From an uncultured Anaerolineae bacterium (GTDB lineage: Bacteria > Chloroflexota > Anaerolineae > Aggregatilineales > Phototrophicaceae), in the NCBI GenBank assembly GCA_938022205.1, contig CALIEB010000005.1, forward strand, positions 1-64,000: a DNA stretch of 64,000 nucleotides, in the 5' to 3' direction. A program made the translations under genes and the position numbers. The notes beneath the pieces were generated by a model that was not told where the DNA came from, searched no databases, and was given only the letters and a program-made list of their open reading frames with translations. Below are positions 17,332-25,212 of this stretch, piece by piece; position 1 is the first letter of the stretch, and every line of letters starts with the position of its first letter.

Positions 17332-18399
17332 ATGGCTTTTGTGACGACCCTCTTTTTGATTGATGCCCCTGCGTCTGCGCTCAACAACTCTGGTGAACCG
17401 ATTCCGGGCTCACGCACTGACAACACAGCGTCGGTAAAGTTTATCCGCACGCAAAAGGGTGAAACTTACCCTTACGTTTCGGCGCAAGCCTTTCGCTATT
17501 GGTTGCGCGATACGCTCGACAACGCGCCGGACATCGAATGGCACAAATCTCCGATTTACCGCGAGGAAAAGATCGCTTACACAGACGCAAACCCCATTCT
17601 TTATTGGGACGATGACCTGCTCGGCTATATGCGTGCGCCAAGCAAGAAGAAAAAAGATATTGCCAGCAGCGATGACCCCGACCTCAAGCGCATAACTGAA
17701 CTACAAAACGAAAAAGGTGAAGCAACCACAGTTACCCGAGCCGCACCATTCCGCGTCAGCACGTTGGTATCCATTGCGCCTGTCAACATCACAACAGACT
17801 TTGGCACAATGACCCGCGAAGGCGACCCCGTGCCATATGAACACCAGTTTTATCGCACTGTGCTGCTTGGCACAACATCGTTAAATCTGGGGTTAGTAGG
17901 CAAATTTTACTACGTGCGTCGTACCGGCTTCCAAAACCTTGACAGCGTGCGCAGCAAAATGGCATTAGAACGTGGGTTAACCGAACTTAAAAATGAGCGC
18001 GCTTTTATTCTGCCCAAGCAAGAACGTCTTAAGCGTGTTACATCTCTGCTGCGCGGTCTAGGACGCATTCAAGGTGGTGCTAAGCAAGCCATCCACTACA
18101 CAGACGTGAACCCCGTCGTTGTCATTGCGGCGGTCATTCGTGGTGGCAACAGCCCCTTCCAATATGTGTTTAAGCACGACAGAGGCGTGCCAGTGCTTGA
18201 TCTCGACGCGCTCAATCAGGTTTATACGGATTTGCGAGCCAACGACCTTCTCGTATGCCCTGATGTCTTTATCGGTTGGAAGCCCGGTTACTTACCTGAA
18301 GAAAGAGCCAAACTAGGCGATGCCGTCACCACGCCAAACCAAGCCCTTGAGAGCATCGCGGCATGGCTCAACAACAATCCTGATGCCCTAGATGCTTAA
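17332..18399 (+). CDS. cas7: CRISPR-associated Cas7 (Cst2/DevR family) Cascade backbone
   Basis: A 355-aa RAMP-superfamily protein of the Cst2/DevR group. The N terminus (FVTTLFLIDAPASALNNSG, then SVKFIRTQKGETYPYVSAQAFRYWLRDTL) is diagnostic. It should form the crRNA-binding backbone of Cascade. AAAGGA favours the second of two closely spaced ATGs (17332 rather than 17326). A lysine-rich loop (SKKKKD, ~100) may contact RNA. Its end is close to or overlaps the start of cas5. Confidence 0.92.
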   Translation: MAFVTTLFLIDAPASALNNSGEPIPGSRTDNTASVKFIRTQKGETYPYVSAQAFRYWLRDTLDNAPDIEWHKSPIYREEKIAYTDANPILYWDDDLLGYMRAPSKKKKDIASSDDPDLKRITELQNEKGEATTVTRAAPFRVSTLVSIAPVNITTDFGTMTREGDPVPYEHQFYRTVLLGTTSLNLGLVGKFYYVRRTGFQNLDSVRSKMALERGLTELKNERAFILPKQERLKRVTSLLRGLGRIQGGAKQAIHYTDVNPVVVIAAVIRGGNSPFQYVFKHDRGVPVLDLDALNQVYTDLRANDLLVCPDVFIGWKPGYLPEERAKLGDAVTTPNQALESIAAWLNNNPDALDA

Positions 18400-18412
18400 G
18401 GCGGTGAACGCC

Positions 18413-19156
18413 ATGCCAACAGACACTAAATCGGTGGTACGTATTGAGGTGGCAGGTGCTGTCACCTCCTTCCGCTACCCCCACTTCACACAAGGCATCC
18501 ATCCCACGTTTGAGCTGCCGCCGCCATCAACTATCTATGGCTTGATAGCAGCTGCAGTGGGCGATTGGTTTGACCCTATAGGGTGGGAATTTGGCTATCA
18601 CTTCGCCCATGAAGGCAAGTTTGTCGATTACAAAGAACACTTACACTACGAAGATCCCATCCAACCAATGCCTGTTAACCGTGAGCTGCTGTTTAATCCA
18701 CGTCTAACGCTCTACTTGGCACATGATGACGTGACTGCTGAACAAATCATCGCAACGTTTCAACGCCCTTATTACACATTATCGCTTGGGCGTTCACAAG
18801 ATTTGGTTTGTGTGAAGCGTGCGGAGGTGGTGACGCTCAATCGCGTGGACGAGGGCGTGTTTGACCGAACGCTACTGCCGCTGTTTATGGCACCGCGTTT
18901 GAATCGTGCGACAGTTGCGCTGACACTGGCGAGGTATATTGACGCAAGACGACGTGTCCTATGGGCAAATTACTGCGCACTTACAGGCGTAGCAATATAT
19001 CCACCGCCTATCGAAGTGAATCAGTGGGATGACGAAGAAGACGGGCTACAATTTGAGGATGAGACGTTGACGCTTTGGGCAGATGCTGAGTTCACCTACC
19101 CGCGCTACGAAGACTTGCCGCGCTTAGTGTGGTTTCATCGTTTCACGGAGCAATAA
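18413..19156 (+). CDS. cas5: CRISPR-associated Cas5 (Cas5t-like)
   Basis: A 247-aa RAMP protein with the Cas5 signature VEVAG-like strand (RIEVAGAVTSFRYPHFTQGIHPTFELPPPSTIYGLIAAAVGDW). Cas5 caps the 5' handle of crRNA in Cascade. An ATG 21 bases upstream (18392) would overlap the cas7 stop, but it has no ribosome site, so 18413 is preferred. The C terminus ends in WFHRFTEQ, two bases before the cas3 start. Confidence 0.9.
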   Translation: MPTDTKSVVRIEVAGAVTSFRYPHFTQGIHPTFELPPPSTIYGLIAAAVGDWFDPIGWEFGYHFAHEGKFVDYKEHLHYEDPIQPMPVNRELLFNPRLTLYLAHDDVTAEQIIATFQRPYYTLSLGRSQDLVCVKRAEVVTLNRVDEGVFDRTLLPLFMAPRLNRATVALTLARYIDARRRVLWANYCALTGVAIYPPPIEVNQWDDEEDGLQFEDETLTLWADAEFTYPRYEDLPRLVWFHRFTEQ

Positions 19157-19158
19157 TC

Positions 19159-21573
19159 ATGCTTTACCCCCAATGGGTGGATGCTGCTGGTTTAATGGCA
19201 AAAAGCGTTGAGCAAGGTGGCGAAACATTGGTGCAGCACACAATCGCTGTTCTAAAGCGACTGCGTGACCAATACCGCTTACGTAATAACGAGACTTTTT
19301 CGTCAGTCCAATGGCAGCAGCTCTATTGGGGGTGTCTTCTGCATGATTTTGGTAAAGCAGCGCGTGACTTTCAGCAAGTTTTACAAGGCAAGCGTGATAC
19401 AACATGGTCGCTCGGGCGACATCGCCATGAGGTGTTGTCGCTTGGGTTTGTCGACTGGCTATTTCCTCGTGGTCATTCTGACCGAATTGGCGTGTTGGGT
19501 ATCATTGCGTTTCATCACAAGGACATTGAATTCATCCGCGAGCATTATGGCGGCATGCATCCCATGTCACAAGAAACTGCCGAAAATCGTGCGCATTACG
19601 AAAGCGCGCTCAGCTATTTGGGGGAACAAATCGATGAAGCAACGCGGTATCACCTGTGGCGTTGGCTAAACGAATGTGGGCAAAACTGGGCAGACGCGCT
19701 TGATATACCCCTTACTATGCCCCCGCTTATGACATGGGAAAAAGCGCGCAGCACATCGCTAGCTAAAAGCATTCACCAAGCCTTGCGCGATATTCACAAA
19801 CACCTAGAGACACTAGATTGTTCAGCAGCATTAACAGCATCCCTCCTGCGCGGAGTGATTTTTACGGCTGACCATGCCGCTAGCGCGGGAGCAGAAGCAT
19901 TCCCACAGCCCGACTTCGCGCGCGACATTCAGCTAGGAAAGCTGCAAGAGGCGCAGTACAACGACCACCAACGCCAGATGCAGCGCGTCACACGGCACAA
20001 CGCGCTGCTTATTGCGCCAACAGGCAGCGGCAAGACCGAAGCCGCGCTGCTCTGGGCAAAACGTCAGCACGCGCTGCGCCCGCTAGCGCGCCTTTTCTAC
20101 ACTCTGCCCTACCAAGCCAGCATGAACGCCATGCAAAACCGCCTTCAGCAAGATGTTTTCGTCGCACACGCCGATTGGGTCACCATTCAACACAGCCGCG
20201 CCACGCTTAAGCTCTACCAAGATTACTTGGCATCTGACAGCGGCGCGAGTGAAGACCAAGCGCGCCGCCAAGCCGCAAAGCGCGCCAAAGCCCAACAAAA
20301 CCTCACACAGCTCAACTTCTACCCTGTGCAAGTGTTCAGTCCCTACCAAATGCTAAAGGCAGCGTACCAGCTCAAGGGCTACGAGGCGATGCTGCTAGAT
20401 TACACCAACGCAGCGTTTATTTTTGACGAAATTCACGCCTATGAACCCACACGCATGGCAATGATTGTCAACTTCATGCGCTGGCTGCACGAGAACTTTG
20501 CGGCGCGTTTCTTGGTGATGACCGCTACGCTGCCGCCTACTGCTCGCGCCGTGCTGCGTGACGCGCTAGAGCTGTGCGAAGAAGACGAAATTATCGCCAC
20601 TCCCGACACGTTCCGGCGGTCGCAGCGGCATATCGTGCGCCTGCACGAGGGCGACTTGCTGGAGCATGTCGAGGTGGTTTGCGCGGCAGCCGAAGCGGGC
20701 AAGCAGGTGCTAGTGGTTACCAATCAAGTCAAACGCGCGCAAGCCTTCTACGACGCACTGGCAGAACGCTATCACGGCAAGAAGATGCTATTGCACGGAC
20801 GGTTCATGAGCCTACACCGCAACCAAAAAGAGCATCAACTGTCGCAATGGGTTGGCGTGAACGTTCCCAGCCGCACGCGCGAGCCATTGGTCGTTGTTGC
20901 CACGCAAGTGGTTGAAGTAAGCCTGAACGTCGACTTTGACACCATCTACAGCGACCCCGCGCCGCTGGAGGCACTCATTCAGCGGTTCGGGCGCGTCAAT
21001 CGCGGGCGCAAAGAGACGCGCCTATGCGAAGTCCACGTGTTCCGCGCGCCCAACGACGACAAGGCACTTAAGCCTTACGACGCACACATGGTCGGACGTA
21101 GTCTTGAAGCATTAGACGATATCGACGGGCAGCCGATTGACGAGGCACAGGTCACCGCCATGTTAGCGCGCATTTATGACAACACCATCACACGCACTTG
21201 GCAAAAGCAGTACGACGAAACGGCACAACGCTTTGCGCAAATGCTCAACAGCATGAAGCCTTACCAATCGGCAGACAAATCACTCCACACCGAGTTCTAC
21301 AAGCAGTTCGACGGCTATCAAGTCGTACCGAGTGCTTACTACGACGATTACCAAGACCTGCTCGACCAACGACGCTACTTTGATGCCATGAGCTACACGG
21401 TCAATATCTCACAAGGACAGCATCACTTGCTGCGCAATCAGCAACGTATCAACAAAGAAGATGATGATTTCCTCTGGGTCGCTGACGTGCCTTACAGCGA
21501 AGAGTACGGGTTGCAGTTAGACAAACTGCAGGCAATCGAACGCAAAGCCGCATTTGATGACGAGGAGAGCTAG
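19159..21573 (+). CDS. cas3: CRISPR-associated nuclease-helicase Cas3 (HD + DExH)
   Basis: An 804-aa single-chain Cas3. The N-terminal HD nuclease has H27, the LHDFGK motif (H62-D63), RHRHE (~87-91) and FHHKD (~119). The helicase part has Walker A APTGSGKT (~286-293), DEIH, MTATLPP and motif VI LIQRFGRVNRG. It degrades DNA recruited by Cascade. All catalytic residues appear intact. GGAG lies before the ATG at 19159. Cas6 starts three bases after its stop, so the operon is tight. Confidence 0.96.
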   Translation: MLYPQWVDAAGLMAKSVEQGGETLVQHTIAVLKRLRDQYRLRNNETFSSVQWQQLYWGCLLHDFGKAARDFQQVLQGKRDTTWSLGRHRHEVLSLGFVDWLFPRGHSDRIGVLGIIAFHHKDIEFIREHYGGMHPMSQETAENRAHYESALSYLGEQIDEATRYHLWRWLNECGQNWADALDIPLTMPPLMTWEKARSTSLAKSIHQALRDIHKHLETLDCSAALTASLLRGVIFTADHAASAGAEAFPQPDFARDIQLGKLQEAQYNDHQRQMQRVTRHNALLIAPTGSGKTEAALLWAKRQHALRPLARLFYTLPYQASMNAMQNRLQQDVFVAHADWVTIQHSRATLKLYQDYLASDSGASEDQARRQAAKRAKAQQNLTQLNFYPVQVFSPYQMLKAAYQLKGYEAMLLDYTNAAFIFDEIHAYEPTRMAMIVNFMRWLHENFAARFLVMTATLPPTARAVLRDALELCEEDEIIATPDTFRRSQRHIVRLHEGDLLEHVEVVCAAAEAGKQVLVVTNQVKRAQAFYDALAERYHGKKMLLHGRFMSLHRNQKEHQLSQWVGVNVPSRTREPLVVVATQVVEVSLNVDFDTIYSDPAPLEALIQRFGRVNRGRKETRLCEVHVFRAPNDDKALKPYDAHMVGRSLEALDDIDGQPIDEAQVTAMLARIYDNTITRTWQKQYDETAQRFAQMLNSMKPYQSADKSLHTEFYKQFDGYQVVPSAYYDDYQDLLDQRRYFDAMSYTVNISQGQHHLLRNQQRINKEDDDFLWVADVPYSEEYGLQLDKLQAIERKAAFDDEES

Positions 21574-21576
21574 CCC

Positions 21577-22560
21577 ATGCCTGACACGCTACCCCAAACG
21601 GACCTCATGCGCGGCGTGAACGTGCTGCATCTGCGTTTTCGCGTGCGCGCCCTCACGACGGTCGCCTTCGCCCAGCAAGGCGGTTCTGCGCTGCGCGGCG
21701 CGCTATACGCGGTGATGGCGCACAACTTTTGCAGCGAGCCATTCGAGCGCGTCACGCCTGACCATCAGGCGCATTGTCCCGTGTGCTGGCTGCTAGCGCA
21801 AGAGAGCGAAGCCAACCGCACAGGGCGCAACCTGCCACGCCCCATCACCGTGCAGCCCCCGCCGCCTAACCGCACCTTTGCGGTCGGCGACACGTTTAGT
21901 TTTGGCATCAGCCTCATCAGCCGCGCGCAAGATTTCTTTCCCTTCGTGGCACGCGCAGTCGAAAAAATGGGTCAGGCTGGCGTAGGCATCGGGCGCGGCA
22001 AATTTAAGCTGCTCAACATCGAAGAACACAGCCCCATCCAAGACATCACGCGCGGGCTGATGGATGGGCGCAAAGTCAAAAGCCCCACGCTACACGTCAC
22101 GGCTGGGCGCATTGCCGAAATTGTGCCGCGCTTGCCTACGCACAGCGTTGTCATTCAGCTGCGCTCGCCGCTGCGCTTGGTTGCGGACGGCAAGCTGCTG
22201 CGTGCGCCTGAGCCTGTGCCGTTTGTGCAGCGACTTATCGAACGTTGCCAAACGCTCGCGGAACATTACGGCGATGCCGAACCCAGCACTCGCAGCGCGT
22301 GGCGTGCCACCGCCGACGCACTTACAGCGCAGGCAGCACAGCTCAAGCTAGCGGTCAACGACACCCAATGGATCGAGGCTTGGAGTGGCAGCGCGCGCAT
22401 CAAAGGCTATACGCCGATTGGTGGGCTGATAGGGCGTTTTCGCTGGGATGGCGACCTTAGCGAGTTGATGAGCTGGTTGCTGTGGGGACAGTCGCTGCAT
22501 GTCGGCAAAGACACTGTCAAAGGCAACGGTTGGTACGAAATCATACGCAGCCTGCAGTAG
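21577..22560 (+). CDS. cas6: CRISPR-associated endoribonuclease Cas6
   Basis: A 327-aa RAMP protein of the Cas6 family with two ferredoxin-like halves. The C-terminal glycine-rich region KGYTPIGGLIGRFRWDG and the QSLHVGKDTVKGNGWYEI end (likely catalytic/binding His plus G-rich loop) are typical of the long Cas6 form. It cuts pre-crRNA within repeats. The N-terminal half contains CPVCW and RPITVQPPPPNRTFAVGD, as in related long Cas6 proteins. It sits between cas3 and cas1, whereas in most I-B loci it is first. Confidence 0.88.
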   Translation: MPDTLPQTDLMRGVNVLHLRFRVRALTTVAFAQQGGSALRGALYAVMAHNFCSEPFERVTPDHQAHCPVCWLLAQESEANRTGRNLPRPITVQPPPPNRTFAVGDTFSFGISLISRAQDFFPFVARAVEKMGQAGVGIGRGKFKLLNIEEHSPIQDITRGLMDGRKVKSPTLHVTAGRIAEIVPRLPTHSVVIQLRSPLRLVADGKLLRAPEPVPFVQRLIERCQTLAEHYGDAEPSTRSAWRATADALTAQAAQLKLAVNDTQWIEAWSGSARIKGYTPIGGLIGRFRWDGDLSELMSWLLWGQSLHVGKDTVKGNGWYEIIRSLQ

Positions 22561-22561
22561 T

Positions 22562-22579
22562 CTAGGAGCTTGCCCCTAA
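22562..22579. promoter_or_regulatory. Imperfect copy of the cas-operon palindrome, before cas1
   Basis: CTAGGAG-CTTG-CCCCTAA starts one base after the cas6 stop. It has the same 7-4-7 architecture as 14593-14610. The right arm is identical and the left arm differs at two positions. The mispaired stem is too weak for a good terminator. A convincing promoter just downstream was not found. Confidence 0.4.
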
Positions 22580-22668
22580 TTCTATCTTCAGCCGTTCAAC
22601 TGCATGCGCCAACAGCGGCGTTATGCGTTATCTTAAGCTAAAGCGTCCAAGTAAAAGGGGGAGACAGA

Positions 22669-23688
22669 ATGGCCATTGTGACACATCTCATAGCCAACCA
22701 ATTTGGCTCGCACATCGGCAAATACCACGAACGCTTAAAGGTCACGTACAAAGGCGAAGAGATACAAAAAGCACCCCTCATGCACCTTGAAGCCGTCTAC
22801 TTACTGACGCAAGGTGTCAGCATCTCGAGCGATGCCATTGAAGCGTGCTGCGAGCGCGGCATTCCCATTTTCATGCTCAACGGTTGCGGGCAACCCTACG
22901 CCAGCATCTACGCAGCGGGGTTAAGCGGCACGGTCGTAACACGCCGCGAGCAATTGCGTGCTTATGACGATGCACGCGGCGTGTACTTGGCGCGGCAGTT
23001 CGCCTTAGGCAAGCTCAACAACCAAGCCAACACGCTGCGTTACTTGGCAAAAAATCGCAAAGACAGCCCAGCAGGCGAAGAACTGCATCTCACTAGCTTA
23101 GACCTGCGCGACAGCATGGGACTGTTGGAACGCGAAAATGACGATAGTGAACTGGAAAACGTGCGGTCACGCATTATGGGCATCGAAGGCGCAGCCGCTC
23201 ATCGTTACTGGGAGGCTGTGAAACCTATCTTACCGCCCGAATACGGCTGGCAAGGGCGGATGAAGCGCGGCGCACGCGACCCCATCAACAACTTACTCAA
23301 CTATGGCTATGGCATTCTCTATGGACAGGTCGAGCGCGCGCTCGTCTTGGCGGGGCTTGACCCCTACGCTGGTTTCCTACACGCAGACCGACCGGGTAAG
23401 CCCAGCCTTGTGTTGGACATGGTAGAAGAATTTCGCCAAGTGGTGGTCGACCGCGTCGTATTCGGGCTCGCAGCAAGACGTTTCCACGTCGGTCTAACAG
23501 AAGAAGGCATGATGGACGACACCACACGCTGTAATTTTGCCGAACATATTCTTAACCATCTCGAAGCAACAGTGCGCTACGAAGGCAATCGCCACCCAAT
23601 AAAACACGTCATTCAGATGCAAGCGCGCATGTTGGCGAGCTATATTCGCGGCGACCGCAGCGACTACGCTTACTTTAAGATGGAGTAG
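22669..23688 (+). CDS. cas1: CRISPR-associated integrase Cas1
   Basis: A 339-aa Cas1. The metal-binding residues are in place: Glu in RIMGIEGAAAHRYWEAV (~163), His in GFLHADRPGKPSL and Asp/Glu in VLDMVEEFRQVVVDRVV. It inserts new spacers together with Cas2. GGGGGAGA precedes the ATG. It is separated from cas6 by 108 bases, the longest gap within the cas operon, and cas2 follows after six bases. Confidence 0.97.
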   Translation: MAIVTHLIANQFGSHIGKYHERLKVTYKGEEIQKAPLMHLEAVYLLTQGVSISSDAIEACCERGIPIFMLNGCGQPYASIYAAGLSGTVVTRREQLRAYDDARGVYLARQFALGKLNNQANTLRYLAKNRKDSPAGEELHLTSLDLRDSMGLLERENDDSELENVRSRIMGIEGAAAHRYWEAVKPILPPEYGWQGRMKRGARDPINNLLNYGYGILYGQVERALVLAGLDPYAGFLHADRPGKPSLVLDMVEEFRQVVVDRVVFGLAARRFHVGLTEEGMMDDTTRCNFAEHILNHLEATVRYEGNRHPIKHVIQMQARMLASYIRGDRSDYAYFKME

Positions 23689-23694
23689 TGCGCC

Positions 23695-23961
23695 ATGATG
23701 CACGTGCTTGTGCTTTACGACATCACCAACGACCGCACGCGCAACAAAGTGGTCATTGCTTGTGAAGACTATGGACTAGACCGTGTGCAGTATTCAGCGT
23801 TCTATGGGCGGCTATCACGGGTTCATCAACGTGAACTCATGCGACGCATGCAAGACCTTGTCAGCGCGCAAGACGAAGACGCTGTGGTGCAGCTCATCAC
23901 CGTTGGCGAAGACGATTGGAAGAAGCGCATTGAAGTGAGGCGTTATGACCATCATGCATGA
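23695..23961 (+). CDS. cas2: CRISPR-associated Cas2
   Basis: An 88-aa ferredoxin-fold protein with the LVLYDITND strand holding the conserved Asp, then VQYSAFYGRLSRVH and a basic C terminus. It forms the Cas1-Cas2 integration complex. Length is typical. Its 3' end overlaps cas4 by 17 bases. Two consecutive ATGs make the exact start uncertain by one codon. Confidence 0.96.
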   Translation: MMHVLVLYDITNDRTRNKVVIACEDYGLDRVQYSAFYGRLSRVHQRELMRRMQDLVSAQDEDAVVQLITVGEDDWKKRIEVRRYDHHA

Positions 23962-24538
23962 AGAAGATGCCGTCACCGTGACCGACATCAAGCAGTGGGG
24001 CTATTGCAAACGTGTCGTCTACTATCAACGCTGCCTGCCCGACATTCGCCCGACGACTTACCTCATGCGGCACGGTAGACAGCAACACGAAGACCAGCCA
24101 CGACACGCCGTGCGTCGCGTGCTGCCTGCGCAAGATGTCGCTAGCGGCAGCCGCGAGTTTGCCGTGCGCTATTTTAGTGCCGAGCTGGGCATCAGCGGCA
24201 TGGTAGATGAAATCATTCGCGCCGATGACGGCAGCATTATCCCCGTAGACTACAAGAACGCCAGCACGGTCGCTAACAACCACAAGTTGCAGCTAACCGC
24301 ATATGGTTTGCTCATTGAGGCAAAAGAACAGGTTGTCGTGAATGTCGGCTATATTTATCTCATCCCTAAGCGCAAGATGGTACGCATTGCCATTACTGAT
24401 ACGCTTAAAACGACGGTGAGAGAGATTATAAGCAGCATCTTCACTATGATTGACCAAGAGTGGATGCCGCCTCTACCAGAAAACACAAACCTATGCGTAG
24501 GCTGTGAGTTCCGCCGTTTCTGCAACGACATCGGATAA
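23945..24538 (+). CDS. cas4: CRISPR-associated exonuclease Cas4
   Basis: A 197-aa RecB-family nuclease. The four cluster cysteines are seen as C22 (GYCKRV) and the C-terminal CVGCEFRRFC. The nuclease core contains IPVDYKNAS (Asp and Lys) and LQLTAYGLL (Gln/Tyr). Cas4 trims and orients prespacers for Cas1-Cas2. It is the last gene, so the adaptation order is cas1-cas2-cas4 rather than the usual cas4-cas1-cas2. It may start a few codons later (MHEEDA), with the present start giving overlap with cas2. Confidence 0.95.
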   Translation: MTIMHEEDAVTVTDIKQWGYCKRVVYYQRCLPDIRPTTYLMRHGRQQHEDQPRHAVRRVLPAQDVASGSREFAVRYFSAELGISGMVDEIIRADDGSIIPVDYKNASTVANNHKLQLTAYGLLIEAKEQVVVNVGYIYLIPKRKMVRIAITDTLKTTVREIISSIFTMIDQEWMPPLPENTNLCVGCEFRRFCNDIG

Positions 24539-24572
24539 CCTCCACAGCGCACCACCCCACAACCATATGTCA

Positions 24573-24588
24573 CGTCATGGAGATGACG
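24573..24588. promoter_or_regulatory. Dyad upstream of the padR promoter
   Basis: CGTCAT-GGAG-ATGACG is a perfect 6-4-6 dyad lying between the cas4 stop and the padR -35 box. It could be an operator for the PadR protein or a weak terminator of the cas operon. There is no T-run after it, which favours an operator. Confidence 0.35.
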
Positions 24589-24596
24589 CTCGTCCA

Positions 24597-24625
24597 TTGT
24601 TTAGCAAACTATTCCATGTTAGAAT
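24597..24625 (+). promoter_or_regulatory. Promoter of padR
   Basis: TTGTTT (24597-24602) and TAGAAT (24620-24625) with an exact 17-base spacer, 32 bases before the chosen ATG. Confidence 0.55.
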
Positions 24626-24656
24626 ACCGGGCGTTGGCGCAACAGAAAGGCGGCAC

Positions 24657-25187
24657 ATGTCTGCTATTACGCCAGATGAAACGGTTTTGGGCTTGTTGGC
24701 TGCTCAAGCGCGGCATGGCTATCAGCTGCTGGACTGCTTCCAAGACCCGCGCAAACTAGGGCGTGTGTGGAAACTCAGCACGAGCCAGCTGTACAACGTC
24801 CTTAAACGCCTAGAGCGCGAAGGGGCTATTGTCGGCTGCGAAGTCGCCAGCGAGAGCGGACCGCCGCGCACCGAATACACGCTCAGTGCGGCTGGTCAAG
24901 CGCGACTCAGCGCGTGGTTAAACGAGCCCAACCCATCTTCCAGCATACGCCGTGTGCGCGTAGAGTTCTTGAGCCGCCTGTTTATCGCACGTGCGCTCGC
25001 GCTGCCAACAAGCGCGATTGTCCATCGTCAGCGTGAGGCGTGCCTGCGCGAGCGCGAACGGCTCGCTGCTGAACACAGCATGGCGCAATCAAGCATAGAA
25101 TCGCTCACGCTGGCGTTCGTCGTCGAACAGCTAGACGGCGTGCTGCGCTGGCTCAGCACTTGCGAGACCTTGCTTGCATCTAATTAA
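24657..25187 (+). CDS. PadR family transcriptional regulator
   Basis: A 176-aa protein. A winged-helix domain at ~1-85 (LGLLAAQARHGYQLLDCF, then STSQLYNVLKRLEREGAIVG and a wing PPRTEYTLSAAGQARL) matches PadR. It is followed by a C-terminal helical dimerisation region (about 95-175). PadR repressors often govern transporters next to them. This one lies 25 bases before the FecCD-type importer and probably controls it. AAAGG sets the start at 24657. The ligand is unknown. Confidence 0.85.
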   Translation: MSAITPDETVLGLLAAQARHGYQLLDCFQDPRKLGRVWKLSTSQLYNVLKRLEREGAIVGCEVASESGPPRTEYTLSAAGQARLSAWLNEPNPSSSIRRVRVEFLSRLFIARALALPTSAIVHRQREACLRERERLAAEHSMAQSSIESLTLAFVVEQLDGVLRWLSTCETLLASN

Positions 25188-25212
25188 ACCGGTTGTATCT
25201 AAGGAGAAATTG

